This document shows positions 33,231 through 45,690 of a DNA stretch of 64,000 nt, in pieces (position 1 is the stretch's first letter; every line of letters begins with the position of its first letter). The notes below the pieces were generated by a model. That model was not told the DNA's origin. It saw only the letters and a program-made list of their open reading frames with translations, and ran no database searches. The translations under genes were made by a program, and so were the position numbers. The stretch is from Sisyra terminalis (lineage: Eukaryota > Arthropoda > Insecta > Neuroptera > Sisyridae): assembly GCA_958496175.1 (NCBI GenBank), contig OY292278.1, forward strand, positions 9,362,001 to 9,426,000, read 5' to 3'.

Positions 33231-33785
33231 TAAAAAATATTAATATTAAGGGCTCAAATCTTCCCGATATTTTTTTTGTCACCTTGAACAATATTTTCGA
33301 TATACTTTCCAAAAAAAAAATTGATTTTTTTGTCCCAGTCTAGTGTTTTCACGGCCGTCCTCCATAGGCCACATTCGTACGTCCATATAGGTCTTATTAA
33401 TATTTTATATATTAAAATTTTCGTGCAATAGTTGAAGATTTAGTATGTACTAATAGTTGCTTCAGTTGTTTGAGCTTTTCTCGCAATCTAGTCACCAACC
33501 CATCAATGTGGTATTTTCACGTTAGTTTGGAATCCAGGTGCATCCCCAGATATTGAACCATTTGTTGAACGGGCAAAATCGTCCCGTTTAATTTAATGTG
33601 TCCTTTATAGTGCTCCGGTACCACTATTGATTTCAGTGGGTTCATAATGACTCTCCATTTTATGCATCATTCATTAGTTTTTTCCAGGTTCTCCTGGATT
33701 CTTTCCTCAGCACTCTGATAGGTATCCTCGGACACTAAATATACCATGTCGTCCGCATATTGTGTTAATTTGTTTTAATTTTAAC

Positions 33786-36170
33786 GAAATATTTTTCACG
33801 ACTTTACAATAATGATTTTCAAAATGATTACTCTCACGTTTCCGTTGGTAACGAGTCACTTCATCCCCTTTAATCATCCCCAAACCCCATCGACCACCTT
33901 CACCCCCATTTTCTCCCCCAAAAAAAAGCGCTAGTCACATACTAAAAAAACCAAAGCGTGCGGGAGCTTTTTTTTTTTTTTTTTGAAAAAAATAATCGTC
34001 ACATTTTGCCATTTTCCAAATGATATCTGTTCACATTTAAATGACATCATAATGTCGCTTATCTTTTGACGTAACGGACAGACGGCGCATTTCATCTCTT
34101 CAAATATACTTCCAAAACCCACCCACCATTCCCCATTAACCGTCCATTAAATTTCAAACCTATCCCACGGGAGAACACGCGATTTAATAGTCCGCCAATT
34201 CCTACATTCTATCTCTGGTTCTCTCATTCTACCCCACCGGGGTGCCTATACCTACACTCTTTCAAATTCCCATTCGACAATCGTAATAATAATAATAATC
34301 ACAGGTAGAGGTGACATCGAAAATAACGAGCCAACGTAAAACGAATAACATTTACGTTTTCATATCTCCAAGTAATAATAATATAAAGTCGTTATCGTTT
34401 TCTATTGAAAATGATGAGTAATTTTTTTTTATTTTTATAAATTCGGTGTGTTCCCCTCCGCCTCATTCGAGATATTTGCAACGATCGAAGTTGAAACCCG
34501 TTAAAAAATGCGGTTACAATTTTAAATTTAAAAAATCAATCAAATGCTATTTTTTATTCTTTTTGTCCTCTTTCCCCATTATTATGTGTGTGTGTCTTTT
34601 TTTTTCATGGAGCAAAGGTAATAAAACATGGCGGCTATAATAATATGGCGTTTTATCTGTGCAATGTGTCTGACTATTTAGTTAGTTAAATGAGGTTTTA
34701 AATGTAAAATGCTTACGATTAGCTCTATGTTGAGGGAAATGTCATTAAAATCTCCAAGCGCAATTCTCCCGGCTTCCTTGAATTCACATCCCCAACCCCC
34801 CGAGGGTATTTCGAATGAGAATAAGCCACTCTTGAGAATCTCTTTATATATTTTTTGCACCATTAAACTAAATTACATTTTTTCCCCGTCGTCCTACTCG
34901 CAAGCACCGTGGCAAGCTTTCGGCAGACGACAGGGTGAGTGCTTTGCATAAAAGCGTTTTATAACGCCGGGATAAGAGGGAATTCGGGAAGATATACGAT
35001 TTTTCTAAATAGTCTTTATATGAATATTAGGTACTTATTATGATTATCGTTATCAGTCGAATCATGCTGGAAGCCATTACTGCCATTATAGTTATCCATG
35101 TTATTCGTTGCTAACGAATATTCAAAGAAAATTAAAGTCGACTTTAATGTTTCACTACCCTTATTTTGAGATCTAAAACCATAGGAGTGTGCTTTTCATT
35201 GCTTACAAAAAAAGTTTTAAGCTAACTCAAAACTATATTCTAAACATTTTGGCACATTACTACTTTATTAACCTCCACTAAATAAGCTCTAATGAATAAA
35301 AGCTCCTCAGTGTTTGCCTAATTTTTAGTTTTACAACTTCTATAATTATGCAACTTAAAATTTTTCCTTCTATAAATATTTTGGACAGATTTTAATTTTA
35401 TGGAGGTCTTTGGTTCCAGATTTATTTATCAAATTTGTCATAATTTACACCAAAAATTGAAACTGGTCCTTCAAAATAACAAATTAAATATTTTTTCTCC
35501 AAAATGAGCGCCTTGATTGAAATTTTGATTCATTCGATTTGTACATTTTAGGAACATTCTATAAGTTTTTTTCATCTTATTTCTTTTGTATATAAAGATA
35601 ACTCCATTATTGTTCCCATTGGCACTTCTTACCATCCAAAAGTTTTGAAAATCTTAAGTAACTACTCAGAAAAATAAATTATTTGATTAATTTTTTTATT
35701 CTGATCTCCAAGCTTAGAACTCACGATAGCTCAAAAGTTAAAGTTAGTAATTGATATTCGTCTAGGTCGATACATTTCGTGAATTTTATTTTTTAAGTGA
35801 TTCTTTCCATTATCTTTTTTGAATACGTCAAATCCACGGATTACTGATTTTCCTTTCGCACATATCTATGCTAGTAGTTCTGTAAAGTTCTTCAAATTAT
35901 CAGGAACTACTTGGATGGCTTGGAACTACTTACATTTGCTAAGGAATTCTGATAGCCAATATAGGGATAGTAAGAATTTGCAATTTTTTTAAACCTAATT
36001 TCTTTGGATCACTGACCTCAAACTTATAAAGAAATTCTAAATTTTTAAGATTTGCAATAATTAACTCTTCATTTAAATTCAAAGTAAAAAGACAATAATT
36101 TTTTCATACCATCTAGTTTAAAGGAAATTTAATATAGCAAGTAATCTGGGATTACCAAATTCCTTTGCTT
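33786..36170. other. Intergenic DNA; 33830-35000 complex
   Basis: No gene seen. 33830-34340 and 34700-34990 are rich in C-tracts and less AT-biased, with short open frames on both strands that match nothing known. They could be regulatory. 35000-36170 is plain AT-rich DNA. Confidence 0.35.
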
Positions 36171-36179
36171 TTTGGGTCT

Positions 36180-36790
36180 ATGGAATTGTAGAGATCGAAC
36201 AAATCACTGCACCAAAAAATGTTGACCTCCGAGGGAGCTTAAAGCTCCCGAAAAGAACGTTCTGCCTGAAACTTTGGGGCCTCCTCATAAAGTTTTTCTA
36301 TCATCGTTTCACATAAAGCTGGAATTGATAAAGTAACTAGTAAAGCCATTTCCAAAAGATGGAAATTGCGTCAAATTCTTAATATCAAAATTTCCAGACC
36401 TCTCGGAAGCTTAGTTGAAAGATGGTGTTTTCGTTGGACCACATATTAGATGACCTATGGTTGATCCACAATTCATCACAACCATGACAAATCCTTAAAG
36501 AGAAGAGTGGGATGCCTTAAAAGAGATCTTAGAGAAATTTTTAAGGCAACAAAGACTCTAACTTCAAGTAAATCGCCAAAAGAATGTTAAAAAAATTGCA
36601 AGCTTTAAGTTGCCTAATGAATTTAATAGTAGGTGCATTTTATTCATTCCCACCTGGATTATTTTCCAGAAAACTTAGAAAATGTAAGTACGATACTAGA
36701 AAAGATGGAGCCTCTCAATGATGCCAAAGTACTATTGGACGCTTCAGAGAGACCTTCCAGAACTTCTTACAAGCAAAAATGTATCAAAAG
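36180..36790 (+). pseudogene. Broken copy of a repeated insect transposon protein
   Basis: In shifting plus frames it reads FHIKLELIKQ (about 36305), KFPDLSEA, LKDGVFVGPHIR (about 36418), REEWDALKEILEKFL (about 36502) and finally MHFIHSHLDYFPENL (36633). These blocks, in this order, occur in a protein found in many copies in insect and other arthropod genomes and treated as transposon-derived. I cannot name the superfamily with confidence. Stops and frameshifts are frequent. Confidence 0.65.
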
Positions 36791-36849
36791 GAGTATCATT
36801 GGAAAAAAGGGTCTTTTGTACTTACTATTGAATGTGTTTTATATTTAAA

Positions 36850-37663
36850 AAATAAATCTAGGTACGAAAGTATAAATTAAAATAAAAATTTAGTCTTTTA
36901 TCTTTTACTTTATGTTGATAACTTGTATAACATAAAGTACCTGAACGACCTAAATCAACTCGGTTTGAAATTTCATGAAATTTCATTCAAATATGTTTCG
37001 GCTATGTGGAAGTATTAGATATACAAACGAAAGATATTTAACATGTATTATAAAGGTCAATAATAACTATTATTTATTAGAGTTATTAAAATAGACTACG
37101 GAGATAATACTGAAGTCCAAAATATCGTTTTGACAATGCAACTCGATAATAGATTTTTTTTTATTTTAAAAATATTTAACAAATACATAGTGGAATAAAA
37201 GTTGAAACCAAGTGTTATATATTAGTCTATATTCTAACCAGCGCATATTATATTTATTATGAGCACACATCAACAGATGACTCAAAAAAAAAAAAAAAAT
37301 CCGTTTTTCGTAGAAATTTGCATTTCTTCATAGAAGACAACTTTATTACAGATAAACTTTAAAAACATAATTGTATTAAATTTAAAATTTTCATCAAAAT
37401 CGTTAAAGCCGTTTTCAAAAACCAAAACACATACATACATAGAGAATAGCTCGTTTAATATATTGGATACCTACATTGTTTGAAAACTTGACGTTTTATA
37501 AAAAAATTAAAGTCATTTTCGGATTTAGCACACCCAAAAACATGAGAATTACGCAAAAAACACCCAAGTAACTCTCATTTTCGTTAGCAGATTTGTGTTA
37601 TTAATGTCTTCAGCTATAGAAATCCAATTCAGAAGAAATCTTCTACTTTAAACTTCAGAAAAT
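36850..37663. other. AT-rich intergenic DNA
   Basis: Nothing recognised. 37490-37660 resembles 38600-38720 (gtcattttcggatt.agcaca and aaaacatgagaa), a diverged dispersed duplicate on either side of the hAT remnant. Confidence 0.4.
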
Positions 37664-38390
37664 ATTTCAAACAGTGGCGTAGCTACCTAGGAGCTAGGCG
37701 GGGCAGTACCCCGGGGCCCTCAAACTCAGGGGGCCCTCGAATCCTTACCAGAAATCTCGATCGAACTGAACTTTTGGAAATTCAGTTGAAAGTTCACCAA
37801 ATATGTAAGGAAATAATGAGCAAATATGGAGTGCTAGAATGCGACCTAACGGAAGTATTTACAGCGATGTTATAATTTTTTACAATTCCTGTCACTTCTG
37901 CAGCAGCTAAAAGTTCATTGAGCAAATTAAAAATAATAACAAATTATTTTAGAAATAATATGGGCCAAACTCGACTCCAACATTTATCGCTAATAGTAAT
38001 TGAAAACAAAACCGCATCATGCCTGGATTTAAACGAAGTCATTGATACTTTTGGGAAAACTAAAACTAGGAAAAAATTGTAAATATAATTGTTATTTAAT
38101 CAGTTGGTAGGCCCGACCTTTATATAATAAACCCTTGAATCTTCTCAATTTCGTTTTATTAGCCAAACCTACACCAAGTATTAATTGTAATTTATGTTGG
38201 TACTGTTTAATATTTTTATTACCTGCCCTACAGTGTACAAAAAAGAGCTTAAGTAGCTTAGCATTTTTAAAGTATTTGTATGTCTCCTATTTTTATTTGT
38301 TAAAACCTTATCAGTTTACATAGCAGTGGGGCCCCATTTTTTAATTTGCCCCAGGGCCCTTGGTTACCTAGCTACGCCACTGATTTCAAA
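37664..38390 (+). mobile_element. hAT transposon remnant, 711 bp, with 8-bp target duplication
   Basis: ATTTCAAA at 37664-37671 and 38383-38390 flanks an insert that starts CAGTGGCGTAGCTACCTAG and ends CTAGCTACGCCACTG. Eight-bp duplication and CAGTGGCGTAGC ends are typical of hAT elements. Inside only the C-terminal dimerisation region of the transposase remains, so this is an internally deleted, non-autonomous copy. Confidence 0.93.
37780..38082 (+). pseudogene. hAT transposase C-terminal (dimerisation) fragment
   Basis: Reads LTEVFTAML, a stop, then PVTSAAAKSSLSKLKIITNY, MGQTRLQHLSLIVIE and VIDTFGKTK, ending at the stop 38080-38082. This matches the hATC dimerisation domain (Pro-Val-Thr, Ser-x-Leu-Lys, 'x-Met-x-x-x-Arg-Leu', Asp near the end). 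The catalytic core and zinc finger are missing. The frame is closest in style to ZMYM1-like hAT transposases. Confidence 0.8.
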
Positions 38391-40086
38391 GGTTTTCTTT
38401 TTCATTATTTTTCTTTCAAACTAATTGTATCTCATAGAAAAAAGTTATATTCGTCTTTCCACTATAGCAATGAAAAAACGAAGAAACTAAAGTTTAGTTA
38501 CGCAATTTAAAAATGATTTTTTTAATTTTTTTATCAATTATTTTAGGATGATAATTTATTTAACCCACAATAATCTATTTGTGAAAAAATGAGACATTAT
38601 AAAACAAAATTAAAGTCATTTTCGGATTCAGCACACCTAAAAACATGAGAAATCCGTAAAAAAAACATAACAGCTCTCATTTCTTGCAAACTTATGTTAT
38701 TGATGATTTCAGTAATAGAAATCTTGTGTATACAATATATAAAATATATTGCAGTCCAATTTATGTAGTATAATTTAATATTATAATATATAAAAATCAT
38801 ACTACCAACATAAATTTGAACAGAAGTTCAAACAAAATTATTCGTGACGTATTGCTCAAATTATTGCCCCTTATTATGAAGAAATCATCAACTTAAAGCT
38901 CCAGAAAATCTTTCAACATCAAAATTAGAAAGCTTGAATTTTCCTTGTATTCTTTGAACCTAACTTTAATAGCAATACATTGTCTGGTTCCTTTCCTTCT
39001 TCACCATTTTCACCAAAAGAAGAAAAAAATGTTTGCTATAAAATAATTGCTAATTAAATTCGGTAATATTCTGTACTTATAATTATTTTGCATAGATTCA
39101 CGCTATTTTAGTAACGTAAAGATTAAAAGCTTTGATTTTTTTGTGAGTTATGTTCAAAAATAGTTAATTTAGAAGAATCAAAAGTTGTTTATGTCTTCAG
39201 TTAAAAGTAAAACTTTGCATAGTAACAAATGGGTCGTATATCAAACTATAAAAAATGAGCTTTTAAGCTCTCTTGAATTGCACGATTGTTTTGAAGGGAA
39301 AAATATCATTAATAGCTTGCATAATAAGTCCAAACCAAAATTCTCACCTTCCAGATTCTGTGCCATAATTATCCACATATAAAACACGTTTCAATCGACG
39401 TAAATCATAAAAACATCTTCCACCGCCATCAATATTACGAATATACGCACGTAGTGCTCGTATAATAATAATAATTTATTTTTTCCCTCTTGCAGGACAA
39501 CAAAAGTAAAACAGAAGTAGTTCGTTTAGTTATCAGACGTCTTACTTTTCCATAGTTAACGACAAGATAAATCAAAAAATAATTGCAGAAACCATTTGAA
39601 ATGTCATGAGTAAGAAATAACAAGTAATTGAAACAATTTATTGAAGAAAACGATTTTAAGACCTCACTCATGGTGGACTCTTGATAATCAGCCCCTCGAC
39701 TCCCAACGGCACAGTCCAGTTTTTCTTCATTGTTAATTTCTTATTTTCAATTTGAAAATGATTGAGTTATCTCATTTCTATTTAACTTTGTGCTAATTGA
39801 ATATTAAACCAGAATCGCTTCCCAGTTTATGTTGGAAATCGTTCATTTTCTCTCCGTTAAAAATACGAATGACTCAAGAATACGAACAAATTTAATTGCC
39901 ATTCATGAGGAAAGAAAAAAACATTTGGACCAAAATAAATCTTGGCTTTTTGTTCGAGTGTTTTGCTGAATTATTTGGGTAGAAGTCGAAGCTTAAGTTG
40001 GAGTTATAGCTCTTAAAAAAATAAATAAATAGTTTTTTTTTTCTTTTGATATTTAAAGTTTAAACAAACGTATATGGTAAGTATTC
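38391..40086. other. Intergenic DNA, no gene seen
   Basis: AT-rich with a short (aat)n run near 39465. 39660-39990 is slightly more complex. No supported coding frame. Confidence 0.4.
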
Positions 40087-40674
40087 TAGACAGGGCTAAA
40101 AAAATCGACCATTTTTTTTTCTTGAAAAATATATCGAAAATATTGTTCAAGGTGACAAAAAAAAATATCGGGAAGGTTTGAGCCCTTAATATTAATATTA
40201 AGAGGTCAATCATCTTTAGTTTCGATTTTTTATTTGTGTTTTCATTTTTGCGTCAATGCTGTCAAACTATCAGGGTAAAAAATTCATTTGCCCAAATATT
40301 TATAGAAAATTAAATTTCCTACAAAAAACGTTCTGTAAAAATTTTCGCCAGACACGCCGTTTCCGAATAATCAAGCTTTAAACATTTGTATAATTTTTAG
40401 ATTTATCCTCTTTATTTTGGAATTTTGTAACTAACGAACAAATAAATATATAGTAATGAATAGTATAGATTCTTGAAGATAATTCAATGTTCTACAAAAA
40501 AGGTCTCTTAACGTTTTTACATAAAATCACTCTTTCAAAAGTTATTCACAATTAAAGTTATTTATTAATATTAAGGGCTCAAACCTTCCCGATATTTTTT
40601 TTTTGTCACCTTGAACAATATTTTCGATATAATTTTCAAAAAAAAAAAATAGTCAATTTTTTTGGCCCAGTCTA
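40087..40674. mobile_element. Foldback element family B, copy 3a (internally deleted)
   Basis: TAGACAGGGC left end and GGCCCAGTCTA right end. The left arm is full length, but the right arm is reduced to its last 115 bp (from about 40560), so the palindrome is mostly lost. The subterminal block gggaaggtttgagcccttaa is present near 40171. Confidence 0.8.
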
Positions 40675-40981
40675 CTAAATATAATAATCTTAAAGTTAAA
40701 TATTAATGGGTAAAATTTCATTTTTTGGTAAGGCAATCTTTAAAATCTTATTCACCAAAGCTCTATTTCCCTAAATTTTTGAGCTTTAATTTCATTCATC
40801 TAACTTATACTAAAATGTTTAGTTTATAAAAAAAAGTCACTAAACCTACCAATTTCCTAATAAAATTCTTCTAAACCATAAAGAACCAATACAAGAACTA
40901 TGTTATAGTTCATTCGGATAAGCACAATGTTTTATTCTTATGTCCTTAAGAGAAGCTTTATCAAACTTTACAAAATTAATC

Positions 40982-41603
40982 GAACTTAATCGATAGAAAT
41001 AAACAATATAGATTCTTGAAGAAAATTTAATGCTCTACAAAAAAGGTCTCTTAATGTTTTTACATAAAGTCACTCTTTCAAAATTGGTTCAACAACGAAA
41101 AAAAACAATAATTTAATATTTCCTTCAACTTTAATTGTGAATAACTTTTGATAAAGTGATTTTATGTAAAAATGTTAAGAGACATTTTTTGTAGAACATT
41201 AAATTTCCTTCAAGAATCTATATTGTTTATTTCTATATATTTATTTGTTCGTTAGTTACAAAACTCCAAAATAATGAAGATAAATCTAAAAATTATATCA
41301 ATGTCTGAAGCTTGATTATTCGGAAACGGCGTGTCTGGCAAAAATTTTTATAGAAAGTTTTTTGTAGGGAATTTAATTTTCTATAAATATATGTGCAGAT
41401 GAATTTTTTTACCTTGATAGTTTGACAGCATTGACGCAAAAATGGAAGCACAAATTAAAAATCGAAATTAAAGATGATAGACCTCTTAATATTAATATTT
41501 AGGACTCAAACCTTCCCGATATTTTTTTTTTTGTTACCTTCAACAATATTTTCGATATTCTTTTCAAAGAAAAAAAAATAATCATTTTTTTTGGCCCAGT
41601 CTA
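40982..41603. mobile_element. Foldback element family B, copy 3b (left-truncated)
   Basis: Begins gatagaaataaacaatatag, inside the element, and runs through the centre and full right arm to GGCCCAGTCTA. The left half is missing. It lies 300 bp from copy 3a in the same orientation of centre and right arm. Confidence 0.8.
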
Positions 41604-43474
41604 ATGTACCCCTGATGTTATTAGTACGTTTATGATGAGCTTTTATATAACAAGTTTAACAGCTTTGGCTCGAAACATAAAGTTTCTAAAACACGTTGAT
41701 TAAATTCAAGAAAAAAATTTACTACTATCAATAACCAAGTAATTAAAAAAAAAAAACTAGAGTAATTTTCCAAACTTCTTTTTTCATTTACGATTCCCAA
41801 AATTACAAGACCACCCTTGTCGAGAACGTAACCTCGAAACGATACGACACGACACCCTGTTGCGATTCTCCATGTTGTGTACATTGTTAAGACTTAAACG
41901 ATATTTACCCCCTTTTGAGTAAACCAGTCAATATTTAAACAGAAGGATTAACTGTCCGGATTACAAAACACGAAACTAAATTAAAGGGGTTGAACCTTAT
42001 TTAAACGAAGAAAGAAAAACATTAACAGAGACTATGAGGTGAAATCGTTTTGTTCCCAACTTATTATTATATTTGCAAAAGGGTACATTTTCAGCAAAGA
42101 TCACATCATCTGGTGCAACCCACCCCGGAACCTATCCACTAAAAAAAAAAACACTGCCAAATTTGTATAGAAAATTGTTTCTATGGAAACTGGACTTATC
42201 CCATTCGAATCAAGTAGGCGTTGAAACTATTGCAACACGAAAATGCAATTTTCAGGCTGGAAAAAAAATGAGTGATCCGATGGAAAAAATAAGGGGTGTG
42301 GGTGGGAGTTTAAAGAGGGGGGTAATTGTGCATTTATATCTGTACAAAAATAATAAATGTGAACATGTAGACGACACGCTATTTTTTTTATCGTTCACAA
42401 ATATCACAACCACCTCTAAACCGTAGCTAATGTGCATTAGACACATATACATTCGCATATGCAACCGTAAAGCTCATGCGTGCACTAGTAGTGGTGCGAG
42501 CTTTCACGTTCGTCCGTCTGTTGTTCGTCGTTGTGTGCAAAGTTGTTGTCGTTAACTCGTTTTTCGCTTCCTTTAACACCGTTTAACTCCGCTGACGGTA
42601 TGCGATCAACTCGACACCATGATTGGCCACCATTCAACTGTTTCAACCGCCCATAGGCGTAGCCGAACCGTCCATACTATTTCGACAAGAAGAAACAGTA
42701 AGAGACAGCGACAAAGGTTCGAATTCGATCGAATCTCGCTGTTGCGAATATGTCCCTCTTTCTCATCGTCAACTTGATCAAAAGCCCTTTTTTATTATTA
42801 TTGTTATTACAATCATCTCAATTCCATGGCCGTGGTGGGGGTAATAAAATCAATTTAATGCTATGCACACTAACACAGGCACCTACGGTGGTATAGGTAC
42901 ACGTGAATTTAGGTGTACGCTCGCACTACCACTTGTGCACGCCACTGAGCTTTTTCACGTACTCGCACAAAAGGTCTCAACCCTTATTATGTAACTCTAT
43001 GATTTGTTTAATTCTCAACTTATACTCGTTGGATTGGTCTTTTATTTATCATCCCCTTTTGTTAAATCGGGATGAATACTTCTCATATTTCATTCGTTTT
43101 AATTGGTACTGATTTTGTACAGATTTTTTTTGACATAATCGAAGAAAGTACAAATCAATAGTTTGGAACTATGGCTAAAAGCTCTATGCATTTAAGGGTA
43201 CACTAGGGGTCCGGTAATGAACTAATTTGTAGCTCATTGAAAACTTGACAAATTAGTTAGTTTTCTTGAAATAGGTTCTCTATTTCTTGAGATCAGTATT
43301 TATTTCAATCAATTATATCAAATTTTCAAAGATACCACGCAACCCTAAACCTACCCTTATTATGATTCCAGAAAAATGGAATTAAGTAGTACGAAAGAAC
43401 CAATTTCATCACTTTCGGAAAGTTTAGAACTTCGGAAATTTTCGGAATAAAGTACACATTTTGGGCGATGTTTC
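41604..43474. other. Upstream region of the homeobox gene
   Basis: 41880-42440 is mixed. 42440-42940 is strikingly less AT-biased (listed separately). 42950-43474 is AT-rich. Open frames of 60-117 codons here match nothing known. Confidence 0.4.
42440..42940 (+). promoter_or_regulatory. GC-richer module 3 kb upstream of the homeobox start codon
   Basis: Contains gttcgtccgtctgttgttcg (about 42508), a style common in insect 5' UTRs and first exons, tcgaattcgatcgaa (about 42719), and a CCAAT-like ATTGGCC (about 42624). It may hold an upstream promoter, a non-coding first exon or an enhancer. No splice donor could be assigned with confidence. Confidence 0.3.
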
Positions 43475-43990
43475 GTATTCCTGGATGAATTAAATGAGAG
43501 GTTCCCAAATATTTTAAGCCTTAGAATACATTCTAGAATGTTAATCGATCAGTGATCCATATTTATTTTTCAAAATAAATTTACTCTTCTAATCGTTACA
43601 AAATTAATCAAAGTGACAAAAACTCTGCAGTGTCCACAATAAAGTTTGAGACCCCTGGTTTAAACTGTTAATATCTTAGTTAATTTGTTAATGTTCGGAA
43701 AATTCAAAGTAGATCATTAAAGTTTTAGTATTCCTGGATGAACTAAATGAGAGGTTCCCAAATATTTTAAGCCTTAAAATACATTCTAGAATACTAATCA
43801 ATCTGTTATCCATATTTATTATTCAAAATAAATTTACTCTTTTAATTGTTACAAAATTTTAATCATAGTGGCAAAAGCTCTGCAGTATTCACAATATAGT
43901 TGGAGACCACTGGTTTAAAATGTTAATATCTTAGCTTAGAAAAACTGCTTAGTTTATTCGGAAAATTCAAAGTTGATCATTAAAGTGCGA
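43475..43990. repeat. Tandem duplication, 2 x ~254 bp
   Basis: tattcctggatgaattaaat (43476) returns at 43729 as tattcctggatgaactaaat. The copies share gaggttcccaaatattttaa, tacattctagaat and gagaccactggtttaaa blocks through to about 43985. Moderate divergence suggests an old duplication. Confidence 0.85.
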
Positions 43991-44479
43991 TAATTATTAG
44001 AAGATAAAGAAAAGGGTGGATTTTTGGAAATCCAGGAATCCTTATATTTTATATCAATATAGCACATTAAATAACTAATAAAATTTTGAAATCTAATTCT
44101 CCACCATCCCTTATGACTTTCAATGAATTTTCATTCGATAATATTGAGGTAAGATAATATTCGATAATTGAGGATACCGAAAAATTGTACATTTCAAGTC
44201 AATTTTATTTAATTTTTTTTTTTGTGAAAGACAAAGAAACCAATAGAAACTTTTCTATCCTTGATTAATTGAGGTGTTGATTACGAAAATGTTTTGGTCG
44301 ATATTATACAGAAGTGAAAATTTTTGTTCTTAAATGACATAACTTTAAAAATTATAATAATTTCACTCATATAATGTTTTGTGTGGTACCCTTTGTTGTA
44401 GGTATATAATTTACTTTTCACATCCTTGAATGCTCTATACTATTTTTTTGATTTACATTTTATTATGATCTCAAATTTT
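43991..44479. other. AT-rich spacer
   Basis: Nothing recognised. Confidence 0.4.
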
Positions 44480-45075
44480 AATAAGTTCGGTAATCAGATC
44501 TACCCGTGTTATAACAGTTTAATTTTTTTGATTTTTCCTTCACAATAGCCCAAAAATTTTCTATGGGATTACCCTCAGGACTAGTTCCTGGCCAAGAAGG
44601 CACATTAATGTTAGAATTTTCCAGGAAATCCAAAACTTTTTTGGCTTTATGACAAGGAGCTCCTGTATAAAGATAAAATTTTCTTCCGGAAATCACTCTT
44701 TAGTTTGAGGCAATAACTTTGTTTCCAAGACTTGTATATATTGATCTTGCCTCATAGTACCTTCCACAATGTATATCCTACTGGTACCCTTTGCTGACAT
44801 GTTCCAAACCATAACTGATGTTGGGTTTTTTAGTCTGGACGATACATTGCTGGAAGAAAGTAAAAATCTTCTTTTGAGTCTAATAATTTCTACACCTCTG
44901 TATATAGCAAATAGAAGAACTTTTGGATTGTTGGTGAGAATTAAATACCTCCTTAGTGCTCTTGTGTCGGCGCCTATGAGTGGTACCTACTTACCCCTTG
45001 CCATTTCCTTGATAACTTCAACAGTAATGCCGAGATTTTCTTTCAAATTAATTAAATTTCCAGCGACTTTTAGCC
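44480..45075 (-). pseudogene. Tc1-like transposase pseudogene
   Basis: Minus strand: about 45060-44820 gives a degraded middle part (NLKENLGITVEVIKEMARGK; NPTSVMVWNMSAKG). Then come IYIVEGTMRQDQYIQVLETK (about 44730) and, after frame shifts, GAPCHKAKKVLDFLE (about 44650) and SPEGNPIENFWAIVK (about 44550). These are the second and third catalytic blocks of a Tc1/mariner DD34E enzyme. The Asp before GAPCH is not retained, and NSPDLNPIE has become TSPEGNPIE. No inverted ends were found. It lies just upstream of the homeobox gene. Confidence 0.85.
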
Positions 45076-45199
45076 GAATATTTCTGATAATGATCTATTA
45101 CAATATTAATTATCGCCAACATAAAATTAACCATGAAAGCTCGAAAGCTCCTACTATGCAACCCCCAACTCAACAACTACCGACAGCGATGATAATATA

Positions 45200-45690
45200 A
45201 CGATTATGTTTACTTAAATGATACCATTCGGTATGGGAGAATCAAAGCTCCTCCTACATTTCACAATACGTTTCAACATATCTCTTTTCCGTCCACCAAC
45301 AAGCACTTGGATCTGTCTTTTTCGTGCACGTGTCAACCATATATCATGCCAACAACCAGAAAGAGAACGAAACAAAAACAAATCGGAACGAGTAAAAGGC
45401 GACAGAGCTACTGAATAGGTCGATGGTTGGGAATAAGAGAGACGGTATGGGGAATGTGTCGCGTGTATTTTGTGTTTGTCGTATCGGTTCGGTTTGGTAC
45501 GACTCTAGGTCCAGTATAGCTCATTATATCCTGCTGGTAACATCGTTTTTGGACGCATTTACGTTCAGTGTCTGGCCAAAATACACGTGCGTGTATGAGG
45601 GTGGAAATTGATATTTTTTTGAGCAAAAAAGTAATAGTAATTTTTTCTGGTTAGTATCAGTGGAAAACTGGAAAGGTCCAGTAGTATACA
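45200..45690 (+). promoter_or_regulatory. Probable proximal promoter and 5' UTR of the Msx/Drop gene
   Basis: The base composition becomes more balanced here, with two CACGTG E-boxes (about 45329 and 45584) and GT-rich stretches. Initiator-like TTCAGTGT (45565) and ATCAGTGG (45656) occur, but no clear TATA box or downstream promoter element. An in-frame TAG at 45682-45684 just before the ATG limits the coding start. The transcription start is not determined. Confidence 0.45.

Larger units (their letters stand above)
31478..33342. mobile_element. Foldback element family B, copy 2, with two nested insertions
   Basis: TAGACTGGGCC at the left and CCCAGTCTA at the right, with a TA at each edge. 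The host RT frame resumes on both sides. The left arm 31480-31915 and right arm 32400-32826 plus 33231-33340 pair as in copy 1. Two later insertions enlarge it (31917-32398 and about 32827-33230). No protein is encoded. Confidence 0.85.
31225..33785 (-). pseudogene. Jockey-like non-LTR RT pseudogene, split by a foldback element
   Basis: Minus strand from 33785: QYADDMVYLVSEDT (catalytic YADD), then NPLKS, then VQYLGMHLDSKLT and LVTRLREKLKQLKQ, the thumb region of Jockey/R1-type RTs, to about 33345. The sequence resumes at 31478 with IQKIQVLQNRILRLITNGL and ends near 31225. Several stops are present. The frame is continuous across the inserted foldback element if one TA is removed. It once encoded the reverse transcriptase of a LINE-type element; the endonuclease half is absent. 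Confidence 0.82.

Noticed and set aside
37281..37300. Poly-A run as a possible retrogene tail
   Set aside because: No processed coding sequence or target duplication lies beside it; homopolymer A/T runs are common throughout the window.
42073..42426. 117-codon plus-strand frame upstream of the homeobox gene
   Set aside because: No recognisable motif, low-complexity Lys/Thr content and no splice or start support.
44769..45200. 143-codon plus-strand frame
   Set aside because: It is the antisense shadow of the Tc1 transposase remnant on the minus strand.
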